Below are positions 35,701 through 50,700 of a stretch of DNA of 64,000 bases, piece after piece. A program made the position numbers and the translations under genes. The notes below the pieces were generated by a model. It made no database searches, was not told the DNA's origin, and worked only from the letters and a program-made list of their open reading frames with translations. The DNA lies in the NCBI GenBank assembly GCA_023055355.1, contig JALJCS010000007.1, forward strand, positions 5,878,001 through 5,942,000, written 5' to 3'. The first letter of the stretch is position 1. Every line of letters begins with the position of its first letter. Origin of the DNA: Agelaius tricolor. Taxonomy: Eukaryota; Chordata; Aves; Passeriformes; Icteridae.

Positions 35701-38700
35701 AATTACATCCAAGTGTAGTAGGAAGCAGCATGAAGATGATGAATCTGAAATCTGCAGTGAACCTACTTCTCCATCTGAAATCAGCATCTGAAGTCATTGC
35801 TTGACAGTAAATAATGTGTTTCTTGGGTGGAAGGCAGGCAGAGACCCCCAGCATCACCTTGTTCTGCTATTTTTATGTTTGTCCTTTAGTGGGAAGGACA
35901 AAGAGGAAAACAGCAGCAGAAACAAGTTGTTTTCTTGTCTTTCATTTGCCTTAACCTTTATAAATGGGTGTCTTGCAGGTCCATCACTTAATACCACTCC
36001 AGATGGCAGCAATGGCCTCCTGCCCATAGAAAGGTCAACAGAGCAGCTCTGCCACAAATCTTTTGACCCTGCAGTCAAATCTCAATCCCAAACTAGAGCT
36101 GTTGTGATGCAGGGAGTAGTGCTGAGGAGGGTGTGTGTCTTGCAGGCACAAGAGGCTGTTTGTCTGAGTAGCCTATGGAAATGGTCATGATGTAGAACAA
36201 GGAATTTCTTAGTGCTGAATAAAATGGTTGAGGGGAACTTTGATAAAGGGATTTATTTTATGTCATCTGAGTATCTTGCATTGAGCAGTTAGTAGTGCAT
36301 GCCAATCAGTCTGTCCAGGTGCAAAGAAAAATTAGTGACATTGTGGTATTTGCTCTGAAGTGTTCCTGTGGCTCCAAGACTTCTTTGGAAAAGCATCTTC
36401 AAGGCATTACGGGATAATCTTTAATTTGGCCTAATTATCATTCAGATTGCATTTGCACTGCAAGCCTTTTCAGAAAAATCAAGGAATTATTTGAGAACAG
36501 ATTCACTGCAGTCTCAGGCTGTTCTAGTCTTTTCTGTTCGGTTGGTCATGATATTACAGCTGGATCAGCCCATCAGCAAATTCTCAGTGAGTACCAATTT
36601 TGCCAGAGCACTGTGACAAAAATTGTAGTCTGCTCTGGCAGAAGAGAGAGGATTTGTTTTTTGCTCCAGTCTTTGCAATGTCCTCTGTGCTGAAGTCAGC
36701 TTATAAATCCCGAAAATGGGTATGCAGTTGATCAAAGGTAAAAAAGGGGTGTCACTGCAGACACAAGCCCTGTTCCACTGCCCAACCATCCTCTGGTGTT
36801 AGAATCTTTTCCTATATCCCACCTAAACCTGCCCTGACACAATTTCAGGCCATTTTCTTGAGTCCTGTCACTGTCACCACAGAGCAGAGATCAGTGCCTG
36901 CCCCTCCTCTGCCCCCACTGAGGTCTCCCCTCAGTCTCCCCCAGCCTGAACAACCCCAGAACCTTCAGATGCTCCTCACAAGGCTTTCCCTCCAGACCTT
37001 TCACCATCCTCATAGCCCTCCTTTGGATGCTCTCTAATAGCTTAATATCCTTCTTCCATTGTGGTGCATTTTTCTCAAGGTCATCTAGTGTATATTTTTA
37101 CTGTCTGTTTGTAATTGTCTGTTTCTAACCTCAGAATCTGGTCTGTTCATAAATCACCAATAATATGTCCAGCATCCCTGTCCCCAGTTTATTTGTTCTA
37201 ATATTTTTATCTTGGCACAATATCCCCAATATCCTAATGATTTTTCTTTGCAGTGCCTTGTCAAATACTGCATAAAAATATAACTGCATTATAAGTACAG
37301 AATTCTCTTTAGATACTTGGTGTGCCTTATTAAAAGCTCAGAGAAAAAAAGAGAAAAAAAGCTTTTGGGTTAGTCAATAGCAGTTTCAGTTCAGTTTATC
37401 AGCCCACGCCAGCAATTATTCCTGTTCACTAATTGTCAGGACATGCCTTTTCTTTTTCCCAAGTTCCTATTTCTCAAACTGAATTAATGTTTTTACTTTT
37501 CTGCAGCCAGTACAATGTATGTTTTTTTGGTTCAGCAGCAAATGGAAGGAGATGCAATTAAGTGAAAGAGCTGGCACATAGTGAGAGGCACAAGCTACAA
37601 CTGGGAAATTTTTCTTTTTCTCCCACTCCAAATCAGTTTGATTACAGAAATTCAGCCTTTAAAAACACGTTTCTATGCCATCTCCAGAGGAATACAGTGC
37701 AGCAATGATGTTCACTGGATCTGCAGTGATTGCTGTGTGAGATGAAGTTCCAAACTGTAGGATATTAATGCAAACAGCTTGTAATACAATGGATACATAG
37801 AGCAATTCATGGTCTGACACAGAGGCTTTCTTATTGCAAAGTATTGCTGCCATTATTTGGCAAAAAACACCCCAAACCACAATTACCTTGTTTGACAGAG
37901 TAATTTTAACAGTGGTAGTAAAGTTCATTCTGGTAATGTCTTTCAATTAAGATTGGGTTTAATATATATAAAAAATTGGAAGGAATAGAATGGATTTGGT
38001 TGATGTGATACAGTATTTTTTTTACACAAATTCCTAGCTAATTCAGTTTGTGAACTGTACACATGCTCTGCTAAAAGTCAGTGATTTGGAGTCTTACCAC
38101 AAGATTTCTTGAAAATTCCTAATAAACTGTGTCTAGTTAAATCTTGGTAACCCCTTTGGCTTATGTACATCTTTGTGCTATAAAGATTTGTCCTTTGACT
38201 GATGCCACAGTTGGGATAAACCTCACAGGCTGTTAATAAAACAGTTGGGGTGGGGGGAAATTTTTGTATTTTGTGTATTTGTATATATTAGAGATGTGAG
38301 ATTTGCCCTTAAGTATTCCCTTGTTTTTTAAAATGCTGCTGTGTGTTTTAAATGATATAAATCAAGGTACTCCCCAGTGCTTGGAAAGTTTGGCTGGCTT
38401 TGAAGCTGACTTTTTTTTTCTTTCTGTAGAGCTCCATGGCTTGTCATATGCTGCCATTAATTTTTGAAAATTAGAGGCAACTTCACAGTGTGGTGATTAG
38501 AGGACTGGATCATCTCTCTTACAAGGACAGGCTGAGGGAGCTGGGTGGTTTTGGTTCATTTGATGATGTGTATTATACTTCCTCTTGCTTTTTTTTAGTA
38601 TTTACTCCTATTGTGGTCTAACTCATCAGTTTGTTACCGTTTGTTGGCACAAAGGGTGGGACATGCCTGGCTTGGATGTTTCATCATTTGAATATTAATT

Positions 38701-41700
38701 AGAAGAAGAGTCCATAAAAGTTTTACTTGCAAAGTAAAAAGTTTTGCAAAGTTTACTTTGCAAAAGTTTTGCAAAGTTTTATTTTTTCCATAAAAGTTTT
38801 ACTTGCAAAAAAAGCATCCTGCTGCAAAGCAGAGGAGTTGAGGTGCAAGGAATTTAAGTGTTATAATTGGAGGAATTTAAGTGTTATAATTTAAGGAATT
38901 TTAAGTATATTACAAGGCTCCATTTATTATGGGGACAACTGGATGCATGTAAGTCAAATCCTACTTTCACCAGTGGAGTCTCAAAGGTTCTCCTGATCAG
39001 TAGAACCTTGTTCCTTCTTACCTTTTAACCATTTTTCTGTGCCCTTTTCCTGTCAAACTGTGTTTCCCTTAGAGATAAACTCATCTTGTAGAGTTGTGAG
39101 ATTTTTACCTGTGGCACATCTGTAGCTCAGATAATAAAAAACCCAAGATGCCTTGTGTTCACAGTAGAAGAATTTGCATGAATGACTGGCTGAGCTTGAT
39201 TTACAACTTCAGCTACTTTTGTTTTGTTTGGGGACTTGTCTGAGAAGATTGGTTTGGGTGTGTTCTGGTATGGTAAAGCAAATGTTTTCCAAAATTAAGA
39301 ACTTTGAAGGACCTGAAGATTTTGGATGGAGGTCTTGACTTCATTCCATTGCATGAAATGTAGATAGCAAACTGTGACCATGTATCAGGAACGTAAATGC
39401 TATGGAAGAAACACGTGTGCAGGTCTACACAGGGTGGTTTTAAACAAACTTTGGCTTTTTTCTTTTCTTACACTGTTTTGTTTTTTTTCCCCCCTCTGCT
39501 TTTTCCTCATTCCAGATTTCTCCTCTTGAGCTGCATTACTGCTTCATGGTTTTAATTTCAAACCTGAAAATGAAATACCACTGGAGGCACAAAGCAAGTG
39601 CCCTAAGAGGGCAATATATACCAGTCATGTTGCAGAGCAGAGAGGTGGTTTTAATTGAATTTCATTCTTGCAGAACTAGGTCATTGTTCTCTAAGGTTGT
39701 TTAAATTAAGTACAAACTAAAGCATTCTAGTTAAATTGGTCCACTGGTCATTTAACAGCAAAGGATGTATTATTTTTACTGTCAAAGCTGGCATAGTTAA
39801 TAGTGTAAGCATAGAGTACCCCTGGGCTTTATCCTTAGAGCCAGAACTTTATATTGGGGAGCTGGTGGTGGTGGTATTTATGTGATTTTACACATGGAGC
39901 TCTACAATGGATAAAACTGAGGTTATTGTAGGTAATTGTGTCACTGATGAGGGGGTGACCCAAAGCTTGGGCAGCCCAAAGTTCAGCCCAGGCTGGCTGC
40001 TCAGGGTTCAGAATCACAGAATTTCTAGGTTGGAAGAGACCTTTAAGATCATCAAGTCCAACCCATGTTCTAACACCTCAACTAGATCACTTTATCCCCC
40101 TTGGGTCTTGAAAACCTCCAGTGACAGCAACTCCCAGAGCATCTCAGCCCCCTCTAAGCCCCCTTTCTCTGAGTATGTACATATAATGCATTGGAAATTG
40201 GGAAATATTTTTGTTGTGTTTTTTCTAATGTTTAGTACCCTGGAAACCACTAAATCTTAGTTCAGTTCAGATGTTTCTGCCATTGAAGTGACAGTTTTTC
40301 TCACACACTTAGGAGATATATTTCTCTCTTAAAAAAATACTTTTTACTCCCCAAACTGCATACAAACAATGAAAAAAGGAGAATTTCCTGAGTATTACAA
40401 AGTGTGTGACATGGGAAATATGCCTTTTTCCCCTGCAGGAACATAGTAAAGCTGCAATACAAAATAAAACAGAAGCAGTTCAGTAACAGCTTTTCACGTT
40501 TCTCAGAGTAAATAAAATTATTAAATGAGAAATTATATTAATATTTACTCTGAGGCAGAGCTAATCTTTGAAGTTAACAGTTTTCTGACTCAAGTGGTGT
40601 TAATAATCAGATCCCAAATAGGATTAGGAGGTAGAAATGAGTACCTTTATTTGTCTCCAGGCCATTGGTACACAATGTAGATTACACAGATATAAACATA
40701 AAGGTTGGCAATCATTAAAACTGAATTTCAGATGTTGCATTTGCTTCAGAATCTTCCTGCTCGTTTCTCTGTTGCTACACTCAAAATTTTCCATACTGAG
40801 AAATGGTTTTCTTCCTGTTTTTCAGCCTCCCTTTTACATAACAACTGAGGCTCTCCTCTGGACTGTATGTTTGTAATATTTGATTTCCAACAGTCTTGGG
40901 CAATGGTTTCTCGTGGTGATGAAGTAACACATTTTAGTGTTGATGTGGTTGAAATGTTTTCTGGAAGGAATGGGAAGAGAAAGTGTAAATTTTAAACCAA
41001 GCTGAAATTAGGGCAGTGGCAAAGTCCAAAGGGTTGCATGATTGGAGTGAACCATAACTGAGATCCAGCTGTTTATGTAATTTACCCAATTCAAGACATT
41101 TTCTGTCTGTCTGGGCCTTTAGGTTGCTCCACTAGAGAAACAACTGGTATCTCTTGTAAAATTTTAATCCTGAGGGAGACCCATTTCTTGGCTTTTCATT
41201 TCGAGCATAATGGCTGGATACAAGTTCAAATTACTTCTGTGCTTTTAGGGAAACCAGGCTGTCTGTCCTCTTCTCCAAAAGAGCCAACACCTTTAGAGGC
41301 TGTCCATGTATTTTGAAGTCTCTTCCTTTCTTGTGTGTTGATTTTTCCCTTGAGTATTTGTTGTTTTTAAAGGCGCATTTGGGTGGTTCTCTAGACCACA
41401 TCCCTGCCCTGGTCCCACTTTCTCTTTGCAAGGCTGGGAAAGCACTTGGGGGAAGAGCTGGATGAGATTTGTTCCTTCCCTTCAGTTACCTGTGCTGAAG
41501 AACTCAGCTGAATTTGATGTCATGCACAATGTGCTTTGTGCTGATTGTTTCTTCTCATGTGTTCTGCTCTGCTGTGTGTACTTGGATTTATTTAGCCTTG
41601 CAAATATTTTTCTGGAATGTGTTACTCAGATCTGCCAGCCAAACCTTCCAAGCACAGAACTCCTTCAGTTTTAATGTTTTGTGATTTAATTTTAGAAGTA

Positions 41701-44700
41701 TAACAGTTCTGCCTCTTTTATTTGAAGATACTTGAAAAATACATTGAATTTGCCCATTTTCCTTTAAGATTTCAGTTGCAAATATCACTGTATGATGTGA
41801 TCCAAGCAACTATGGTTTGGGTCTTAGGAAGAACAACATTTGACACGTGCTTGGACTGCAGGCTGAGAGATTTAGGATGGACTCAGTTGGAAAAACATTT
41901 ATCATCCTTACCCACACTGGCTCTGGGTTTGGATTTGCCCAAGGTTTCCTGTTCTGTGAGCAACTGATACTTACACAGGGTGACAGCAGAGTGTGGAAAT
42001 TTGGAACTGTCCTCTCCTGGAGAGCCTTTAGGAGAGCAGATCATCCAGGTCAGGGGATGTGTGGGATCAAACAGGACTTGTTCTGCCACAGGCAAACTCC
42101 AAGTTGGGTGAGTCCTTCGGTTTATTTACACAGAGGTACAGGGAACACATGTGTGCGTACACAAGCAAGAAATTTTATATATTGAGTTTAGTTCTGTTTT
42201 GAATTTTTACTTTCTGGTAGTTTTCTGAAGAAAAGGTTTATTCTTACTGGTTTATTGCAGTAGGAAAATTGTTATATCCCACTAAATAGATATTTTCGGG
42301 TCATAGTTGCTACTTCTGTGTGCAGATATGATAGATTGACTCTTTTTTTTTAGTATGATTTGTCTCATTCAATTCATTTGCTCTGATCTCAGTTTTCAAG
42401 GTCTGTACATACAAAAATAATGTATTTCTAATTAGTTAATTTTCACTTTATATTTACTTAACCTCTGGTTTGAGCAGAAATTTTTAATTAATTAAAAAAC
42501 CTCTCAAAGCCAGTGCTTTTAGTTAGGTTTGCACAAGGAATTAAAAGTGTGACTATGTATTAAAAAGGATTAACAAGATATCTTTGGAACAAAATTCCCT
42601 TAGTAAGCAAGGAAAGTGTTCATCATTCAGAGCATCAGAAGCTGTCTGTGATGTCCTTCAGGTGTGAAGGATGATAGTCACTAACACTGGTTTTTAACTG
42701 TTGGTTGGAGGAAGAAAACAACACTTCTTTATCTACTAGAAACTATCAAGTTGTTAAAATGAATTATGCAAACCAAAATAAAGACATATTTTTTTCTCTA
42801 GTCCTAGAAGAGATTATTGCTGTGAAAAGCTGCTTTTATCACCTCAGTCCTGTTTTCAGGTTGTCTTCTGGTGACTAAATTCTGGGACTTTTAAATGCAG
42901 TTTGCCTTGGAAACAAACACAACTTGGCTTAACATGGCTTCAGCATTCTTTTTGATTATTCTGCTACTAATGCTAAGCTTAGGCCTTAGCAAGCACCTTT
43001 ATAAAAGGAAATGCTTTGGAGTAACTGTGAGTTGAGAGTTGAATCAGGTTTCAAAATTAGGTGTGTTAGATTTCAGTCATACATGTTTATTGAAAACAAA
43101 ACTTTGGAGGAAACTGGAAACTGTGACAGAGTAGACTAATACCAGTAAGTGATTTTTATTGAGACCCTGAAAGGTTTTATTTAGCCTGTTTTAGACTGAT
43201 GAGAAAAGTGAGAATGTTAAGGTCCCTTGCAGAATTTGAGCTGTCTGTGGCTTTTCATCCACTCTCCAAAGCACTTTATTTAATGTTTTACCAAGTGTAC
43301 AGCCAAGCTAACCTGGCACCTGACTATCTCCAAGAGACGTGGCTTCCCTTGTACTTTTCCATCTTTTGGTTAAAGCAGATTAACTGGCCAAAACAAACCA
43401 AAAATCCCTAATCCTGTGGAAAACCTGGCTGAGAAATCAGATGATAACTGGTGCTGGGGAAGACACAAAAGAAGAACTGCTCATTTTGCTGGCCATCATC
43501 TGGGACATCTGAGTGTTGTAGAACTGCCCTGCGTGCCACAGTGCCTGCTCTCCTTCCCTAAACCTGATTAGTCAGTAAATCACTGCCAGTGTGTTCTGTA
43601 GTCTTAGGGTTTAAGTAGTTGGAGAGACATGATCTGAATACTGCAGAGAAAATGAATTAATTCACAGTTATTGCCAAGATACTTTGAGGAAGTAACAATT
43701 TAGGTCTGTTCATTGCAGAGAGAGGAATTGATTATGGGGTGATAATCTGGTTAGAGGCCATGTTCCCATTTATTTGCTTGAAGAGCATGTCCAGACATCA
43801 AGGTTAAGGTCATAACAGTGTTGTCAGTTCCCAACTGTTCAGCTCCTGGAACTTTAAAATAAAATCCACCCAGGTGAAACAAGAGCCTGGGGGGAGCATA
43901 GGTGCTGAGCTTAATTTGAACCTGGTCAGGTTGAGGTATTCTGAGGTATTCCACCATTCTGTGTACCACTAATCCAAAATTACTTTGCTTTCTGGTGAGG
44001 AAGGAACAGAAACCTTTATTAACTATTGAAATAAGAGATTTATTCTAAGAACACCTGTGTGGATGTGAGCTGTGAAACAACAGAAGAGTAGCACCTGCAG
44101 GCAGGAGGAACAACCTGCCACAGCACGGAGCTTCATCATTCAGCTGTTGGAATGAAGGGCTTATCCCAGGGAAGGTACAGGCACAGGGAAAGCCTGATGT
44201 CTGGCACCAGGCACCCAGAAGGGTTTTAATCTGTGAGCAGGAGTTGCCTTCACGACAAAAAAAGGGAGAGGCGTGAGTCTGCCTGGAAAACGTGACTGGA
44301 AAAGCTTGGTTTGCTCACTCCCCCCTCCCAGCAAATTGCCTGCAAGAGGATCATGCACAGTGGTGCATCATTCCTGTTATCTCCCAGTGTGACTCACTGA
44401 GCCATACATAGCAGCACTTCTTTGGAGGAGATTTCTTACTCAGAGCAAGCTGGATGTGGAAACAAAGACTCGGCTGTCAGACTGTTAATGTCACTTTTGC
44501 ATTAGAATTCCTTGCCGTGACACACGAAAATGTCTAAAAATGGCTTGGCTAGCAGTGCCTGTCTGTATTAAACAGGTATTGTCAGGTTAAAAATCCTCAT
44601 TCGTTTTCTCCTGATTGGATGCTCTTATTTTCATATTATTTATATATTTTTGGGCGACAAGAATATTTGTTGATTGCACTAGGAGATTATTGGGTATTTC

Positions 44701-47700
44701 AGTGTTTGAATTGCTGGTAATGAAATGTAGCAGGTGGCTTTCAGAGCATGCTTTAGGTTTTTTTTTATTCTGTATTTGTTTCTCCCTTGTATTGCCCAAT
44801 CATACCCCAAATTAATTCTCTGTGACCTCTTTCTTTTCTCTTTTAGTTGCAAAGGAACTGGTTGTGACATCCAAGTATGGCTTGTAATATTGATCCCTTT
44901 TAAGATCCCTCTGTCCTCCTTTTAGAAAAATTGGTTTTCTGGAATGCCACCAGCATCATCCCTCCATATTGTGCATTAATTTAGTACCTTGTACTTCTTT
45001 TCTTGCCAAGAATTACCAGCCAAGACTTTCTTCAAGGTTTCAGTGCTTGCTGCTGGAGCAGCCTCTCTGGCCTTATCCCCAGATGAACTCCAGCCTGAGC
45101 ATCCTGAGCTGTGTTTTTCTGGTGCTGCTGCCAGTGGCATTTTTGTTCCCTGTTTGTTGCTGTAGTAGAGCACTGTGCTCTTTGTTTATGTTGCATGTTT
45201 GTTGACTCAGCTCCCAAGATTTTTAAGTATGCACTGGAAATCCAGGAGTTCTTCCCTGTGTTTTGCGATGTGGGTAATGTATTAACAAAGTTGTGTTGGT
45301 AAAATAAATATTCCTGTGTTCTGTTACAGGTTTTGGGATTTGAAGTTGACACGGTGAACTCTGTCCAGTTTTCAAACCACACAGGTAAAATTTTACAGAT
45401 CTACTCCAGTGTCACTGAACTCACTCAGCATGGGACTCACCTCATCCCATGGCAGTGGAAGGACATTGGTCTTATGTAAAGATATAAACTCTTTGGGAGT
45501 CATAAACCAGTTAAAGAGGACATTGGTCTTATGTTTTCACTGACATTTTCATGATAGAGGATGGAAATGCAATTTTCATGTTTTCATTCAAGTGTCTCAG
45601 AAACCTGAATATGGGAGTAGGATGGATGTGGTAATGTCCATTTCTTCAGAGGGTGAGTTTCTTTTGTTAGGCAGTGATCTAATTAAGTCAGAGAGTGAAA
45701 TAACACAAATACAGATAGTGAAATAACACAAATACATTTACACAGCCAGGCATGTGAACAGAGGAGTCTTCAAAATGGTTTTCTATGAGATTTATGATCT
45801 AATTAAGTCAGATAGTGAAATAACACAAATACAGATAGTGAAATAACACAAATACATTTACACAGCCAGGCATGTGAACAAAGGAGTCTTCAAAATGGTT
45901 TTCTGTGAGAGTCACAGTCACATTATCAAATCAAACATCAGAAAAATACAGAGGTAGATGGAATGTTTCCTCACTATGTGCCCATTCAGGTACTACCAAG
46001 TATCCCAAAATCTCATTTTGGTGGGAAGAAAGGCCTTAATACCTTTGGGTGTATTTTTATTTAAGCTCTAAGCCTGAACACAATGCACTCACCTAATATG
46101 TTCAGACTTCCTTATACTCTCAGTGCTAGAGGACTTGATTTTTTTTAAAAGAAACCTGAAATTTATGTTTATTTTAGCAATACCTTTCACCCAAAAGGAG
46201 CTCCAAGTGACTTGCTGTTTTTGGATCACTGGAGACTCATCTCTTGGTGGTGGCAGGTTGTTTGAGAGGAGAGCTACTCTAGATAGAGAAAATCTATAGG
46301 TGTCTTCAGAAAATCATCTGGGAGCAAATTCTGGCTTTAACATCTTGGAAAAGAGCAAAAGATGTTTCTGACAAATTAAAAAGAAGGCAAAAGTTGAGTT
46401 ACTTTTTTAGTATCTCTACAGATGCAGCTCTATTAATAAACTACTAATTTTGAAACAGAGATCAGACTCTGTTCATGCAGCTTTCAGAAGGTTGTAAGAT
46501 GACTATTATGGAGGGAATTTAGTGTCACCTTGGGAAGAAAAAATTAATGTTTCAAGGCTGGCTTTAAAGCTACCTCTGCTTGTTTAGGAGAGGCACAAAA
46601 AAGGTAATAATTAAACAAGGGAATGAGGCCTTTCCTGGCTTAGGCAGAAATCTGCTTATTTTGCTTGTACCCTTTGGCACAGTACAAAGGTTCTCTTGTG
46701 TTTTTCAAAGATACTTCAGTGTGATTTCTGTTTATTTAAAGAATTTATTTAGTTTTGGAGTTTGGGATTTTCTGTTGTTTAGTTTCAATAGCTGGGTAAA
46801 ACTGTTGTAATCTTCCAGAAATTAGGCAATTTTTTCATGTCAAATTATTCAGTGCTTGAAATGCATGAGCACGTGTTGTTTGTTGGCTTTTTGTTTCAAG
46901 ATTAAATCAGCTTTATAGGGCACTGCAAGAGCTTAATAGAAGTTTTATAGACCATAAACTGAATGTGTCTCAAGATGGGAAAATTACATTATCAGTAGGG
47001 TGACCAGGTTCTTAAAACAAAAAAGAAGATTTTAAATTTGTTTTTAATGATATCACAGCTAAGGAAAGGCTACCAATGTTTCATTCAAGGTTTGGCAGAC
47101 AGTGGAAGGAACACTAAATTTGTGGTTCCTCCTCCCACATGAAGACTGAAATGAGCATCCAAAACCCAAAATATCTAAAATATCACAAATCTTTAAAATA
47201 CTGGAACTACTCCTGATGTTTAGGAGTCACTTTTATTTTGTTTTGTTTTGGGGTTTGGGGTGGGGTTTGTTTGTTTGTTTGTTTGTTTGGGGGGTTTTTG
47301 GTGTTTTTTTTTTTTGGTTGGGGGTTTTTTGGTTTTTTGGGTTTTTTTCTTTTGGGGGGGGGAGGTTTCTGTATTTTTTTGTTCGTTTTTTTACTGAATC
47401 TGTTAAAAAGTCCCAAAGTTTGCCACACAACCTCATGGTTTTGGGAAGCAGAGCTTGTGTCTGGCACTGTCCTGCAATGCATAGGAATTGTGTGTGGGGT
47501 GAATGGGTGAATTGGTTTTCCTATAAAAACAAAATTTTACAAGAACCATTTCTGTCATCATCATGAAAGCTGGAGGACAAATTCCTCCTTCAAAATCTGG
47601 CTGTGAACTTCAGTTTCTGGAAGAATGCCAGAGGAGCACAGGTGGAAGAATGTGTGGGGTTTGGACATGGTATCCTTTCTTTCCTTCTTCCCCTGTTTTT

Positions 47701-50700
47701 AAATTTGGAATTAGCAGCAAATAAAATGCAGAGAGAATTTATGACTAACAGACTTTGATGAATCATTATTGCTCTTTTTTTGCCCTGTCTACAAATTAGT
47801 AAGATACCACAGGCCTCTTTCTGCTGACTCCTGCTCAGAAAATGCAGCTTTCTTTAGTCTCTGATAATCCTGAAATTTGGAAAATGTGCTTTGAATCAGT
47901 GCCCCTGGGAGAAGAGTTTGTCATGTTGCTTCGTGAGGAACTTCAGTGATTAGAGTGACTCACACTTGAGTGGCATCATGCTCCACATACAAATAAAAGA
48001 AGCTGTCATGCAGCCTATTAAGACTGTGCTCTTTATGCTATATTAATATACTCCTTGCAGAAGCATCACCTCATATGATGTGCAAAAATAAAAATCTAAA
48101 TTTATTTTTAATTGTATAATTGATTTTTTTTGGGGGGTGCCTTTTTAATTCTTCAGTGATTTCCAGTTCTGTTTCTCATTGGTAGGTTAATTTTCAGCAA
48201 TAATGTGCTTACCCTGCCATCCAAATCCTACCTTTGAAACAGCTCTGGAACAAATAGCCTGGGGTTTTTTTGTTACTGTTCCTTTTATTCTTGAGCACGT
48301 TTGACTTCCACTTAGTGGATGTGCAGTAGGTGGCTGGGTTGGCTGGTAGGTCTAAGACATGAGAAATTATAATTATATCTTGATGTGATTGTGCACAGTC
48401 TGCCCACCCAGGTGATTCATTCACCCCTGTGTGTGCAGGGCAGAAAGAAAAGCCTCCACTTGTGCCTGACACTGATAACATTTTACTCCCACTCTGTGAC
48501 CAGCTATAAAAAATCCAGTGGGGAATTTGGGACTTCATTTCTGGTTTTGTTGAAGGCCTCCTGCTGGCTACAGATGAGTCATGTGCTCAGAGCAGGTTGT
48601 CTGCTGGAGTGTGCAATGTGAATTTTGTGACACAGCTGGGCCCAGATTCCCTGTCCATCATGGGCCTAAAACACTACAGCTTTCTTCCTTTTTCCCATGT
48701 GAAATTCTTTGTTACTGGAGTCACTTGGAATAGTTTTGCACGGAGCACCACAGGAAGAACTCAAACCTCAGAACAGAATGTTCTGGGTTGGAAAACAAAG
48801 GAATCTTACATGCTTTGCTATACTAAAAGGGTAGCTTGTTTTTCTGTTGCTGTGTTGGTCAGTTGGGGTTTTTTTTTTCTTCTGATATGCCTGGTAATTT
48901 CATTTTCTTTTATCCTTGTTTTTGAAAGTAATTAAGAGGATTATAAATACACTCCAAAGGAAAAAAAAAAAAAAAAAGCAGAGGAAGGCAAGTATGTAAA
49001 TTCATCTTGGGGGAAGTTTTAGCTGCCTCTCTTGGTTGTGGTTTTTGTTACTTTATTTATTTTTCATACCAATGTCCAATGAACCAGGACATTTCCTTGG
49101 AGACTGATGAATATGTTCATCATTTTAGTGACATGAGATGTTGTATCTCACTTGTTTGTCATTGCCTTATCTGCTAAAAGCAAATAGATAGCATGTAATT
49201 GCAATAAAAGATAATAACCCAGGCAGAAGGGGTGTAAGGTTATTTAAGTGTTTATGTTCATCTGTGTGTTTGAAGTTATTACAGACATGGGAGACAAATG
49301 CAGTCTGAACCAAGTGGGGTTTTGAAGAGCTGTGTCATGATTTGCAGTATTCTCTCTGCTCTCTCAGACCAGCAATGAGGGGAATTTTTTGGTGGTTTTG
49401 TACCCAAAACAAGGAAGACTCAGCTTTCTTCCTTTCTGCCTTTCCCCTTTCAAGATAGCCCCTCTTCCTGGGACCCCATCCTCCAGTTCATTAAACCCTT
49501 CTTGAGCATGAGTAACTGGCTTTTTCTTCTGTCTTTCTGCTTTTTTGGTGTTACATTCTGCCAGGAAAGTAGGATAAATGCAGGGTCATGGGATTTGCCC
49601 TTTTTGTTTGTCATGTTACATGAAATTACCCTGGGGAAAGGGCATAGGGGGTTCTCATCTTGCTGCCAGTTTTGATTTGGTTTGGTTGTTACATGAGCAG
49701 AATTCAGTTCCTAGTGACATCACAGTTCTCTGCAGCTCCAGTGAAGGCATTCCCTTTTATTTTTAATGTCTCAATAGCTGGGGCTTCCCTGAGACTTTCC
49801 CTAGGGCTCTGTTTTTAACTCTGGCTGTCATGTAGTTAGACTTCAGGTTGTGTTACACGTTACCAGATAATTAAAAGGATCCTCAAGTTACCTGTGGAAG
49901 TCATTGCTGCAGAGCTCAGACAATGTCCCTGCCCCATGTGGGTGACACCAGCTGCAGAGATTAGCTGGGCTGCTGCCTAAAGTTGAGTTTTTGTATTTCT
50001 TTCTCTCACTCAGTGGAGGATCAGTGTAACATGAACCCTCTGCACTGACCATTTAAGACAGCTTGACTTGGGAAGGTGAACTTTTGGTTAAGTAGTGAAT
50101 TTACAGGGTCTTTGTAGGAGTGGCTCCTGAAAGTATCCAGGTTGCCTGGGCCATCTATCATAGTTATTTTTATGGCCATGTGTAAGGTAAATATCAGCAT
50201 TTTTTGCCTTGATTCTGGGTGAAAAGTGCCCCCAGTTTCCTTGGTGGCCCCAATGGAAGAACTCTGTTGTTGTAAATGCAGGCAACCTGAACAGGGGAGA
50301 GAATGATGCATCTGACTCCATGTTCTCAGAAAGCTAATTTATTACTTCATTATGCTATATTATATTAAAGAATACTTTACTGTACTAAAGAATACAGAAA
50401 GGATACTTACTAAATGCTAAAAAGATAATAATGAAAACTCGTGACTCTTTCCAGAGTCCCAACACAGCTTGGCCCCAATTGGCCAAAGAGTGAAAACAAC
50501 TCACAGCAGAATCCAATGGAACAATCACCTGTGGGTAAACAATCCCCAAACACATTCCACATGAGCACAACACAGGAGAAGCAAATGAGATAAGAATTGT
50601 TTTCCTTTTTCTCTGGGGCCTCTTGCTGCCTTTCAGCTTCCCAGGAGAAAAAAACCCTGGGCATGTTCAGAGGATGTGAATGCCACATTCTGTTGTGTCC

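Larger units (their letters stand above)
26358..45329 (+). other. PDXK: PDXK intron 1, 19 kb
   Basis: Starts in the CpG island. It contains one sense LTR-like copy (31,044-31,447), CR1 fragments (36,785, 38,480 and 40,010) and small tandem duplications, each listed separately. The rest is AT-rich, without recognised exons or RNA genes; the open frames are short and show no family resemblance. Confidence 0.8.

Noticed and set aside
35279..35857. 192-codon minus-strand frame
   Set aside because: It contains the 47-bp tandem duplication, has no recognisable domain and lies in a PDXK intron; probably chance.
41847..42185. 112-codon + frame in PDXK intron 1
   Set aside because: No homology recognised, no splice evidence, and plain intron composition.
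47207..47482. Pro/Lys/Asn-rich minus-strand frame
   Set aside because: Translation of the G/T-rich low-complexity tract.
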